Below, one piece after another: positions 11,142 to 21,849 of a stretch of DNA of 64,000 bases; position 1 is the first letter of the stretch; each line of letters starts with the position of its first letter. This stretch comes from Azadirachta indica (Eukaryota > Streptophyta > Magnoliopsida > Sapindales > Meliaceae): positions 9,557,657 through 9,621,656 of the forward strand of contig CM040449.1 in the NCBI GenBank assembly GCA_022749755.1, written 5' to 3'. A program made the position numbers and the translations under genes. The notes below the pieces were generated by a model. That model saw only the letters and a list, made by a program, of their open reading frames with translations. It did not search any database and was not told the DNA's origin.

Positions 11142-13278
11142 CTGCCGACATACCAAACTTTTAAGGCATGTGCCAAAATCTTGTGTGTTTAAATATATAT
11201 ATTTGGTTGTTTTCATATGTCCAAATGGTCTACTCTTTCTTATTTTAGTTCACATTGGGAATATTCATCTCTGTGGTGATAATATTGTAACCAAATCTTA
11301 ATATTAGTATTAAACTTTTAAAATTGAAAGTTCTTAATTTAATGAATTAATACTGTAACCGAATTAAAATATTAACGTATTCTTATATCAGAATTAAAAA
11401 TTTCAAATTTATATCACTTTTATTTTATTAAGTTCTTCTTCTCTATGAAATTCTATCGTAAAGTATTTTATAGTAATTTGAAAGTTTTGTAGAGTAGTAG
11501 AGCCAACAAATACGAATAAAATATAAAATTAAATAATATATATAAACTATTTAATTTATGGGTTAATTAAATGAAATTTAAAAACTCCTTCATTAATTCG
11601 AAAATTAGAAAAATGTTCGAGATTAAATTTCATATTAAAAAAAATAATTAAAAAAATTGTGGGTTGTCGTTATCTTACAAGATTTGAGTGGGACTATAAA
11701 TACAAAGACAAAGCCAATGAGAACGAACTGCTCTTGTTCTCTCCTTCGGAAAGTCGGCCGACAAAATGTTTCCAAAAAAAGGGAAAATATATTTAATTAA
11801 TTAATTAAATTTTGATGACGTCAAGTGAGAATAAAGTGTGTAGTTTAAACCAAGTGCACATTCAACATTAAACAAACATTTTAGTTAATTGATTGATTAA
11901 TTAATTAATTAATATTATTTGAGAGAAAATTAAAAAAATTAAAAAATAATGAAGGGCTCTCTTTAAAAAATTTTCTATATTTTATTCATAAGAGATTGGA
12001 AATACTAATTTTCGACAGTCAAAAAAGAAATGCAATGGCAATTTTTTGATTTCCAATTATTTAATAAAAAGTATTTATTTTAAAAATCATGTACGATAAT
12101 GTTTGACCTAATGCGCATGTGATTTAAAAAAAAATTATTTTTAATATTCAAATATAATAAAATAAATTATATATAATGACACTTGAATTATTTTTGAAAT
12201 ATTTTTTTCTTTTTAAAAGATCAAGCTGCAGAATAAAGTAGCACATAGATTAATAAAATGATGATAAATTTCGCCATCTATTTTGAACAGGTCACTGAGA
12301 TTAAATGAGAATTAAAAAAGTAATTTCTAAATTATTAGGTCTAAAATGTAATTTTTACCTAAATAGATATATAAATTTATAATATAAATTAAATTTATTA
12401 AAATATTTTTAAAATTATAATTAAATTTATTCAATTTCAATGTTGAATTAAAAAGTAACTCAACTTAATTTTGATATAATTTTTAAATTTTTTAAATTAA
12501 GTTAAAAATAAATATTTTTAAAATATTTAAATGACTAGATATTAAATTATATTCAGTGTTCAGTCAAAGAAAGTAAGCCGACACTAAATACAATTTTCCT
12601 AACTAGGATTTTGACAACTATTAAAATTCAAAAATATGATCATATAATTTGAAATTACACGAAAATGAGGTCAAAATATTTTATTTTATTAAAAATAATC
12701 ATTAATTTAAAATTTGTCCCCATCAAATACTTTTCACCATGTTTAGAGATTTTTTATAAAATAAATTATCTTGAAACTTTGAGAGTGTTCTCACTAACAA
12801 CTATAATAGGTGGGATTGCAATTGTTAGTAAAATAATAACCACGTGCGACATTATACATTTAGTAATGTAACACATTTAAAAAAAAAGTTTATAAGAGGT
12901 CCATTCAATTTTTAATAATTAAAAATTTTTAATTATTTTATTTTCTTTTATTTGGATAATAGAGATGATGTGAATTAAAAAAAATAAGCTTAAACTTTAT
13001 CTCCTTGTGAAAAACGTGTATTCATGGAGCCTTTTCCTTTTTCTTTGCCTTTATTACAAAAATTTTGACATCCTCTTTTTGTTTTTACACGTGGCATCGA
13101 GATCTTCCTTTTATTTTACACGTGGCATTACCACCTTTTGACGATGTCAACTTTGATAGTGCTGTACTATTTGCCCCTTGTGAAACATATGTTCGATTGG
13201 TCTTTTCTTTCTCAAAATAATCTTGGCCGTTCGTTTCCCATTTACGCGCTTTAATTTCATCCGTTGGCCCACTATTAT
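11142..13278. other. AT-rich intergenic DNA; one promoter-like block near 11,690
   Basis: No gene seen. TATAAATA at 11,695-11,702 is followed by a less AT-rich stretch with CTCTTGTTCTCTCCTTCGG and the short frame MFPKKGKIYLIN starting near 11,766. This resembles a core promoter and leader, but no coding region follows. The 68-codon frame at 12,665-12,871 has no recognisable features and is probably chance. TTAA-rich runs occur near 11,800 and 11,900. Confidence 0.5.
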
Positions 13279-13993
13279 ATTGTAATAATATTTTCATCCA
13301 TAAATTTTTATGAAATATTAAAGTAGAGCATAATTGTTTCAATTTTAACAATTTAGTCCTTTATGGAATTATTATATAAGTACAAGTGCTAAATAGATCG
13401 ATCAATACTGTACCTTATGAGTTTAACACAAAAAAATAGTAGACTAAACATATGAGCTTGAATTAAGCTTACATTTTTGGGTAATAGTATTTTTGCTAAA
13501 TTTTAGTAAAATAATAAATAAGGATATATTTTAATCTCTAATATCATATGTTGTTGAAAATAGAGGTAAGAAACATATTGTGCTATACTAATTATCTAGT
13601 GCATAAAATATAAATTTATTCTTCCTTCGTGTCGTGCTTGTGTTACATTGAATTTTTAAAAACTTAATTCAATTCAACTCATTAAATTTATATAACGTCA
13701 CATCTTGTTAGATTTTGAACATTTTTTATTTTAAATTTTTAAATATTTTAAAATTTTTAATCAGTTAAAAAATTAAAATATCTTATATTTTTTTTTTATA
13801 TAAATATCAATATATATAATTATATTTTTAATTTTTAAAATGTTATTTATAATTTAATTAATTATTCGTATTTTCATGTAAGTCATAACGTTGTTTAATT
13901 AAGTTCTTTTATATCTAAAAATATTAAATCAAACAAACTATATTCTAATTTATTGTTTTAATAAAGTTAAGGGACCAAAAGGTTATTATGTTT
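13279..13993. mobile_element. MITE family M, copy 3
   Basis: The left end reads TTGTAATAATATTTTCATCC. The right end, read on the minus strand, is CATAATAACCTTTTGGTCCC followed by TTAACTTTATTAAAACAATA. The same TIR consensus as the neighbouring copies, more diverged. About 715 bp, interior with TAGAGGTAAG near 13,563, no ORF. Confidence 0.6.
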
Positions 13994-15108
13994 TATTGTT
14001 ATTATTACTTTTTGGACTGTATAGCTTATCATGGACCGTAGGTTCTTTTGAAATGGACGTACGAGATTTATCCAACATAACAATAATTAATAATGATGTT
14101 ATAAACTATTAGGGTAACGGTTGAAGACTTCTCTTTCTCTATTATTTTCTTAGTCATCATCTACATGACTTGTCCTGGTTAAATAATTTCGTTGGTATTC
14201 GGGGAATGTCTTGTTGATTTTTTTTAAAAATACTATTTTAAAAAATACAATAATTATATATATACATATATGATAATATCTTTTTAAATAATAATTTAAA
14301 TATAAATAAGCTAAATACTTACAAATCTCTAGAGCTAAGTATATTTGACAGATTAATTCAATTTATTAAAAAATGACAATTACATCTCTAAAAATTGATT
14401 ATAATAAAAAAAAAAATAAACAAATATAATTTATATCATGATAATAAAATAATACTTATCATTGTTATTATATTTTTTTAATTAAGAGTTTAAAAATAAT
14501 TTTTTCAATTAATTACCATTAAATAAAAATATAATAATTATTTTTTAATAAATTAAAAATTTAAAAAGTATTTTAAATCAAATTAATCAATTCAATAATT
14601 CAAACCTTAAAAATTTATAAATAATTTTTCTTATTTTAAAAAAGTTATCACATGTTAAATTAATTTCCATCTGGTCATAGTTTTAAAAAATTAAAAAGCA
14701 GAATTTATGACAAATTACTAATAAAAAGGAAAGATATTGAACGAAACCTAGGAGATGCATGGAAATAAATACAAGTCATAATCCAAAACTAAAAGTCAGA
14801 ATTTTTAAAGTAAAAATAAAAATAAAATACGATTCCTCAGTCTTGAGAAATCTAAAAGTGGTAGGGTAGGGACGGCAACAACATTTATAGACCACTAAAT
14901 GGGCCCCTTCAAAAAACCCTAACCCTAGTTTGATTTCATCACGATATTTCTTCTTCTTTGTACCTACTCGATGCCACGTGTAATCAAAAGAGTTGACCAC
15001 GGTCCAAAAGTTGACATCGTAATCCCATTAATCTATCCTTCTGCTACATTATCTTTAATACAAACAACCTCCACCGAATCAAAATGACAAGAACCGGAAA
15101 AGGAGAAG
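13994..15108. other. AT-rich intergenic DNA with an orphan promoter-like module
   Basis: 13,994-14,880 is low-complexity AT-rich sequence in which nothing was recognised. 14,898-15,016 carries TGGGCC (site II type) at 14,900, telo-box AAACCCTAA at 14,914, G-box CACGTG at 14,975-14,980 and two W-box cores (TTGACC 14,993, TTGACA 15,011). No coding region follows before the next MITE at 15,109. Confidence 0.55.
14898..15016. promoter_or_regulatory. Site II / telo-box / G-box / W-box cluster
   Basis: TGGGCC and AAACCCTAACCCTAG lie a few bases apart, a pairing known from promoters of plant ribosomal-protein and cell-cycle genes. CACGTG and two TTGAC cores follow within 100 bp. It is about 2 kb upstream of the ERF gene, so it could be a distal element of that gene or the relic of a lost one. 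Motif matches alone do not show activity. Confidence 0.4.
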
Positions 15109-15762
15109 GGTAATAACATTTTTGTCCCCAAACTTCAGAAAAATAACAAAAGACAAGATAGTTTGCTTAATTTTATAATTTAATCTCTAATACGTCAAAA
15201 ATAGAGGTGGTCGACATGTCATACCGTGTCAATCTAACATGTAGAACTCAATCCTATTGCTTTATGTCATGCTCATGCTATATCTAATTTTATGAAAGTT
15301 GACTCGACAAAACTTATAAGCTCATTGAATTCGTGTTGTGTAGTATTAATTTAAGACTTTTTTGTTTGAATTTTTTAATATTTTTTAAAATATTTAAGTG
15401 ATTAAAATTATTAAAAAATCACTAATTTAATTTCAATACAACTATTACATGTATTATTATTTTTTTATAAAAAATATTTTAGTTAATTATTTGTGTTTTT
15501 ATGTTGACTCACGTATTCTTTTAAGGGATTTTTATATTTAAAATATGAGGCTAATATAAATTTATATAAATTCAAACATCATGCCAATCCCCTATTTTCA
15601 AGTTGGATTTTTTTCCATGCAATACTAGTTTGATTCATTTATCACCTCTAATACAACGTAATGTTGAGGAACAAAGGGTGTAGACTAAATTATAATAATT
15701 TAAAATAATATATCTTCATTTATTATTATATTAAAGTTTGAGGATAAAAATGTTTTTTTACC
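15109..15762. mobile_element. MITE family M, copy 4
   Basis: The left TIR GGTAATAACATTTTTGTCCC pairs with the right end read on the minus strand, GGTAAAAAAACATTTTTATC. Pairing continues inward for about 80 bp (AAACTT, AATAA, TTTAATCTC/TTTAGTCTA). It is the best preserved copy. A TAGAGG-type element (15,202-15,650) occupies its interior. Confidence 0.7.
15202..15650. mobile_element. TAGAGGTG-type non-autonomous element, nested in MITE M copy 4
   Basis: Ends TAGAGGTGGTCGAC and, read on the minus strand, TAGAGGTGATAAAT. The left part carries degenerate GTCATACCGTGTC and GTTGACTCGAC blocks, like the element at 26,494-26,991. No clear 8-bp target duplication, so it may instead be the normal interior of family M. 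Confidence 0.45.
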
Positions 15763-16900
15763 AAAGTTTTCAACAATTTGGCTAGCTTTGAATCTTAGCC
15801 CTAGCTTTTTGTTCAAGTTGAACCAAACTTACGCAATTGGTTGATTCAATCGGTTATGAATAATCAATTTGGGCCCAGTCTTTTTATATGGGCCTGACCC
15901 AGTGGTGTTCTTGAATTGAATTATTTATTCTTTTTTTTATTATTATTATATGAATATTATTGTCTTTTATTTTATATATCTAGAAATAGCATCGGATATT
16001 GGAACTTAGAAGAAAGAGACGTGTTTTGACCATATTTCTTTGTAAGGAAAATGTGAATGCTAAAAGTAATTGTTAAATCAAATTGTTCCCAAATAGATGT
16101 ATGCATGGGATCAACTAGTTATGACACAAAAGAACGAATTCCAAACTATGGAACAATTTTCACTTTGTTAATTATTGCAATTCAAAACGTAAAATTTGTA
16201 TCAAAATATTTATATTTTTCATTATAAATTTATATGTAAATGAATTATAGATACGTTGAATCAATACCGATATTTATATTTGACCATTTTAAGTAGAGTC
16301 AAAGCATGAAAAATGGGTGTGACTCTTTTATATATATATATATATATATATTTTAAAAATATTTTTAGTTTGATTTTTTTTTTTGTTTTCAATAAACAGG
16401 AAACTTGCCATTAAAGTTAACTTTGAATAGAATAATTCAAAATTGTTAGCTCTTTGTTTGAGTTGCCAGCTAGAGCTTAAAGTAAGAACACAGCTATAAA
16501 CTTGTTAAATATTCGTACAGATAAAGTACTTTACCTGGCTATTAATAGGATACCAAATTAATTAATTAATTAATTATATTTATATTTAGCTTAATTTTTA
16601 TTAATTATGGAAAAAAAATTAAATAGGAGCCCAATGAATTACCCAATTTACTTGTCGGTAAGAGAACTCAAATCAGACATGAACTCTCTCTAACGTACGC
16701 CGACATTTTTCTAATATTCTGGAACATATAAAAATTTAAAATAAAGTGTGTAAAATTTATATAAGGAAACTTTTTTTGAGTAAAAAAAAAAAAAAGAAAA
16801 ATAATAATTAATGGTTATGATAAGTATCAGAGATGATAAAATGTAGCTGGGAAAAATAGAACTATTCAGCTGACGGCTGACGTTGAATTGGGTTGCAACA
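15763..16900. other. AT-rich upstream region of the ERF gene
   Basis: No coding sequence seen. (TA)n at about 16,330-16,351 and (TTAA)n near 16,558-16,575. Immediately upstream of the TATA box, two TGACG cores at 16,871-16,875 and 16,878-16,882 form an as-1-like tandem (7-base spacing, shorter than the classic element). Confidence 0.5.
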
Positions 16901-16907
16901 TATAAAA
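16901..16907 (+). promoter_or_regulatory. TATA box of the ERF gene
   Basis: TATAAAA in a less AT-rich local context, 118 bases before the ATG, predicting a start near 16,932 and a leader of about 90 nt. Two TGACG cores lie 20-30 bases upstream. Confidence 0.65.
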
Positions 16908-16940
16908 TCCAATCCACCCGCAGAGCAAACGGAATTTCGG

Positions 16941-17012
16941 ATGGTGGAAAAAGACTAAATCGGTTGAATTAAATTTCGGATGTTTTGTCTTTTTTTTTTT
17001 TTCAAGAAATAA
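16941..17012 (+). promoter_or_regulatory. Two short upstream ORFs in the ERF leader
   Basis: ATG at 16,941 opens a 5-codon frame (MVEKD, stop 16,956-16,958). ATG at 16,980 opens a 10-codon frame (MFCLFFFFKK, stop 17,010-17,012) over a T-rich tract. The main ATG at 17,025 has T at -3, a weak context, so these uORFs could dampen translation if transcription starts near 16,930. Confidence 0.45.
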
Positions 17013-17024
17013 TTTAAGGTTTAC

Positions 17025-18843
17025 ATGTGCACACTCAAGGTGGCGAATCAAAGAGGGTCAGACGAGTGTAGAAGCTTTCCGGCTAGGGGCGGCGGAGGCG
17101 GCGGTGGCGGCGATGGTGATGATGGTCAAGATGAAAGTTACAGTCAAGAGATGTTAGAATCACAGACGTTGTCTCATTTTCAGGACTTGAATAGCCAATC
17201 ATCAGCTTCAGCTTCGTCTATGTTGATGGCGTACAGTCAGACAAGGGAGATGTCTGCTATGGTTTCAGCTCTAACAAGAGTTGTCTCTGGTCGGAGAGCT
17301 GCCGATTTGGGATACGGCGCGACTGGTTTAGGCGGCGCAGTAACTTCTAGCTTTGGACTTGCTGCTTCCTCTTCTGCTTCCGCTTCTGCTTCTGGTTCTT
17401 CTCCTTCGTCAGCTTATTCTGCTTCTGGTTCTGCTGGTTTTTGGATTGGGCAAAAGAGAGGACGCGAAGAAGAAGCTTCAGCTCAATTGCTTGAGTCTGC
17501 TCAGCAAAGGGTTTATAGAGGTTTTGGCGATTTCAGAGATTCATCTTCTTCATCTAGTGCAACTGGTTCGTATTTAATTTTAATAAAAAAAAAATATGGT
17601 TTATCCTCTCTATTTTTTTATTTCACCTTAAATTTATTCTTCAAGTTTCCATTTCTTTTACCTTAAATCATTCTTCAAAATTAAATATCCAAAAAAATCA
17701 ACTTAATATTTGGACCATTCATTTATTTATATTTTTTTTCTCAAAACAAAGGAGAAATTTTTAGATAATTTTAGTAATATAGAAGTAGGAACATGATTAT
17801 CCTTAATTCATCTAATTAATTTCTAAATAAAGCATACTATGAATATCCATTTTGAAACTCAATTAAGATTAGCATAAATATTTTCTATTTTTGCATGTAT
17901 TTCTAGGTTATTTTTTCTTTGTTTATGACTGTAGTATACAGTAAACACAGTATTGTCACGGTTGGTTAAAATTTCGATCGCTTGGCTTGAAAGCAATAAA
18001 TTTCGATTTCTTTCCCTTCCTGTGTTCATAATCTGTCTCCCTTCATTAACAGTGACGGAAGAGCCCACAAGCAATATCACCGCACCGCCAACGACCGCCA
18101 CAACAACCACCATCACAGTCCCAACAACGCCGTCGACAGGAAGCAGTGTATCTTATGAAGAAACCGGCGAGAGAAGACGACGATATAGAGGAGTGAGGCA
18201 GAGACCGTGGGGCAAATGGGCGGCTGAGATTCGAGACCCACATAAAGCGGCGAGAGTTTGGCTTGGAACATTCGATACAGCAGAAGCAGCAGCCAGAGCT
18301 TACGATGAAGCCGCTTTGAGATTCAGAGGCAACAGAGCGAAACTCAATTTCCCGGAAAATGTTAGGCTCGTTCCTTCTCCCCTACAGCAACCTCAAGCAT
18401 TGCAAAATTTTCCCGTTAGACAAACAGCCAATCTTCCAGGAAGCTCTTCAACAAGTTATCAGCAGCAACCGCAGACGACATCAGCAAATCCTGCGGCAAT
18501 GCCGCCATTTTTCATGTCTCAAGGTTACCAAGATTACTGGGATTACTCTCAGTTGTTGCAGAATCAACCGTCGAGCTTGCTGGAGCAGATGTTTCATCAG
18601 TCTTCTACACAAATGGCTTCTATGCAGTCTTCATTGTTATCTTCTTCTTCTTCTTCTTCTTATTCATTCGGCCCATCTTCCTCCTCCTCTTCATCATCCT
18701 CTGCTTCATTTCCTCTGCTTTTCGGCGACCCGCAACTTGGATATTTCCGGCCGCCACAAAATCAAACTGAGTCCAGTGGATCAGATTTTCCGGCACCGCC
18801 TTCATGGTCACATTCCGGTCACTACCCTCCCTCTTCAGGTTAA
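17025..18843 (+). CDS. ABR1-like AP2/ERF transcription factor, two exons (443 aa)
   Basis: Exon 1 is 17,025-17,565 and exon 2 is 18,053-18,843. The split codon joins in phase (G|GTTCGT donor, AACAG|TG acceptor), giving 443 residues. The single AP2 domain at about residues 225-282 has [18 protein letters not shown] and [19 protein letters not shown], with the Ala and Asp of the ERF (not DREB) subfamily, so GCC-box-type DNA binding in the nucleus is expected. The start was chosen for MCTLKVAN, conserved in Arabidopsis ABR1 relatives. [17 protein letters not shown] (73-89) is also characteristic. QKRGREEE (143-150) may contribute to nuclear import. Gly-, Ser- and Thr-rich linkers surround these. 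ABR1 represses ABA responses in Arabidopsis; the same role here is inference. No lesions seen, and no neighbouring partner genes. A possible alternative splice across the stop is noted separately. Confidence 0.95.
17566..18052 (+). other. Intron of the ERF gene
   Basis: 487 bases, GTTCGT at the donor and TTCATTAACAG at the acceptor, AT-rich with a pyrimidine-rich 3' part. Open frame from exon 1 runs on to 17,666 and the exon 2 frame opens at 17,953, but only splicing joins the conserved N-terminal motifs to the AP2 domain. Confidence 0.88.
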
Positions 18844-19257
18844 TATATTGAACCCATATATTAATTTTCTATTTTTTTAATAATTAATTAGGACATTTTT
18901 TTTCCCTTTTTTTTTAAATAATTATTTTGCTTTATTTTTCTTCATTTGCATGTAATTTTTGGGTTTAATTTATTGTTCTTGTTACTAAATATTATTGTTG
19001 TAAAAAACAGAAACAGAAATTTTTATGATAGAAGTTTGATGAGGAGGAAATTACAAAGAGACATTAATTTAGGAATTTTAGGCATAGTTCGTTCTCAAGA
19101 TTTGATGTTTACATTCCTCTTGTCTTTTTATTTAAGTGATGGAAAGACGTAGAAACCAAACCAAACCAGGCTTTTTCAAGCTGTCTGCTGTTTGCTTTAC
19201 AGCAAAAAGATTCATCTTTCACTACTTGAATGTACTACTTTGTTTTTCTTTTTTAAT

Positions 19258-19263
19258 AATAAA
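19258..19263 (+). terminator. Probable poly(A) signal of the ERF gene
   Basis: AATAAA about 415 bases after the stop codon, following a T-rich stretch. This is the first canonical signal in the 3' flank; plant signals are loose, so upstream sites are possible. Confidence 0.45.
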
Positions 19264-21289
19264 TACATAGTAGCATAATCTTGTAATGATGATTATCTTT
19301 TCTCATTAATTTTAATATATTCTATTCTATCCTTATATCATCTTCTTTACTGTATTAGATAGTATAGTTTAGCTATCATATAAGTACACAAATTAAAATT
19401 TTTTTTTTAAATTATATCACTAAGGTTTTATAAATTAGAGATCCGTTAAAAATTTATATAATATACCTTATTTATCTTACATATCATAAAATTTTCATTT
19501 TAAATTAGGAGAAAAGTTTATCTTCGATATAAAGTATGTCAATATAAAAAAATTTGATTGATTTTTACACCTAGAAATTTGATAAAATTTAAATTAGAAT
19601 GTAAAAAAATATATATAGGCAGTCACACTTAATAATATCTCTTAGTGTATATATTTTTAAATATTTTTTTAAAAAAATTATATTTAATATTTAACAATAT
19701 CTTGTTGTTTTGTTGAATAGTTATGTTGAAATTTATATCCTATAAAATATAATTGCCGAGAATGAATGATTTTTAATGGATCTAAAATATCAAACATATA
19801 CATTAGAGATTACAATTTTATATTTAAAATTATAAAATAATGGATTCATTTTAGTATCTTATTTGTTTATATCCTAATCAATCTCTAGAAAGTGCTATAA
19901 TATTAGTACCCCAAGCTTCCTACTACGATCAATACTACATAATTATCGAATGTATTTGTGGTTGCAAAGTATAGACTAGTCAACATCAAAATTTGGATAT
20001 TACCAAAACCAACCAAAATGAAGGGGTTGCATGTGAGAATGAACTTCTTTGTATTTGAAGTTGAATGTTTTTGTTTTTTATTTTGGTCAAATTTTCGAAA
20101 TAATAAAGTAGTTATCTTAATATTTAAATCAATTTTTTTTTTAATTTTCTCAAACATGTTGTTGGGTGTAAGGTGGTACTTTGACATAATGTATAAAATT
20201 ATTTTAAATACGTAAGATTTAAGAAAATAAATTGATTTTCTTTTAATTATATTAAGAATATTTCCATATAGTCATACATACAAGTAGAGTTAGAGTTATA
20301 AAAGAATTTAGAGGATTTTAATTTTGTAATTTTTTATTTTAAATTTAATTAGGGTGTACTTATAATTTGAATTTGTAAAACACACTCTTTTAGACTTTGA
20401 TTTTATCAAATTTATAATTTTAATGATGTGGTCCTTTAAATTTTCAATTTTGGCTCCACCCACAAATTTCATATTTTTGCAAATATGAAGAATATTCTTA
20501 GATATATATTTATGATAGGATAAGTTTTGAATATCAACTTGTTTGAGCTCATTGTTTCATTTGAATATTTTCATTTAAAAGTCCAATTAATAATTAAATG
20601 TAGTCCTTTTCTAAAAGAACAAATCACAAGTCGTTTTAGAGGAAGAATATTTGTTAGAAAGAGAAGTCCGTTCCGATGGTTACATTCTCATTTTGGATTA
20701 CAAACATACTGCATATATTACTCTCAAATTATCCTCTTCTATTTTCTCGAACCATTTTTTTATTTAAAAAACTCACATTTTGCTTCGAATGAATCTTTAT
20801 ATCAAAAACATGTTTTCTAAAACAAGAAAACGTGCAAAACATTTTCACTTTTCATTATTTTGCTTTCGTTTTGGCATCTCAAAATGCCATCCTTATCGAT
20901 GCCCTCTATTCAATTTTATTTTATTTAATTTTGTACCAAATTTGAAACCATGTCTAAAACATTGTCTTTTATTTCATTAAAAAAGTAAAAAAAAATAAAA
21001 TTTAAAAATTTTAAAAAAAAAAACATTTTAATTATCAAAATGTGAAACCAAGTGGATGAGGATTGAAGGTTGCCTATGCTATTGCTATTGCTATTGCTAT
21101 TGCTTAGCTATCCACACCAACCCAATATTTTTATTTTTCCAAAGACCAAGAGGGGTTTATTTTTAATCATAAATTAAATAATTAATAATAATTAGTTAAA
21201 TAATAATAAATTAAATAAATATTTTATTTTTGGTACGGTAGTAAGGATTACTTGCTCTTAAGGTTTACGTCTTCAGGCTAAGATTACAC
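19264..21289. other. AT-rich intergenic DNA
   Basis: No gene recognised. Frames at 19,958-20,215 and 20,527-20,980 lack any motif and overlap others on the opposite strand. A short (ATTGCT)n run lies near 21,078-21,103. Confidence 0.5.
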
Positions 21290-21560
21290 GAGTCTGTCAC
21301 TTTCTTCTTCTCGTCTCTAGAACGTCCCTGTCAGTTGATGACGTCAACCGTGCACGTGGACGGCACACGTGACTGGATTCCTTAAGGATCAGGTCAAAAA
21401 TATCAAAGGTGGGGCCCAGTTGGTGAAACGCGTGGCGGACGGCGCATGTGAAATGACACAATTGGGCAAAGCGCCGAGGAGTGGGAAAAAAGTAGACGTG
21501 TACCGCTCGGTGACCATGTGTTCGGTAACCCACCCTTTTGGACACGTGCTCAAATAGTTC
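21290..21560. promoter_or_regulatory. G-box/ABRE-rich promoter-like island
   Basis: A GC-richer island in AT-rich DNA. It contains palindromic TGACGTCA at 21,339-21,346, CACGTG at 21,353-21,358, 21,366-21,371 and 21,543-21,548, ACGCGTGG at 21,428 and ACGTGT at 21,496. Clustered ACGT cores with a CE3-like ACGCGTG are the layout of ABA-response promoters bound by bZIP factors. TATATAAAAA follows at 21,698 on the plus strand, then a 20-codon frame (MKVHLFSSIFLVGSISYDDL) at 21,781-21,843. No longer gene is visible on either side. Frames inside the island are not protein-like. Confidence 0.5.
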
Positions 21561-21849
21561 AAACTCGTAACAAACTAAACAGAGGAGGGCGGGGTGAGGA
21601 TAGTAATTGCACGGAGGGTGCAAGTGGCTGGGGTGATTGGTAGTTTACCTACCATTTCGGGTAAAGAGAAAGTTAAAAAGTAAAAAAAATTAAATAATAT
21701 ATAAAAAGGAAAATGAAAATTGTCGTAGTTACTATCAATATAGGGAAATGTTGAATGTGCCAAGTCAGCATTAAATTACCATGAAGGTGCATCTTTTTTC
21801 ATCCATATTCCTGGTGGGGTCCATCTCCTATGATGATTTATGATTATGA

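Noticed and set aside
17353..18880. Other-frame ORFs overlapping the ERF gene (Leu-rich and Cys/Arg-rich)
   Set aside because: Shadows of the Ser/Ala-rich and AP2-coding exons.
20527..20980. Overlapping 97- and 66-codon plus-strand ORFs rich in Phe and Lys
   Set aside because: Aromatic-rich composition is expected from T-rich DNA; no motif or gene context.
21297..21623. 108-codon minus-strand ORF over the G-box island
   Set aside because: Open by local GC content; no domain. The motif cluster is the better explanation.
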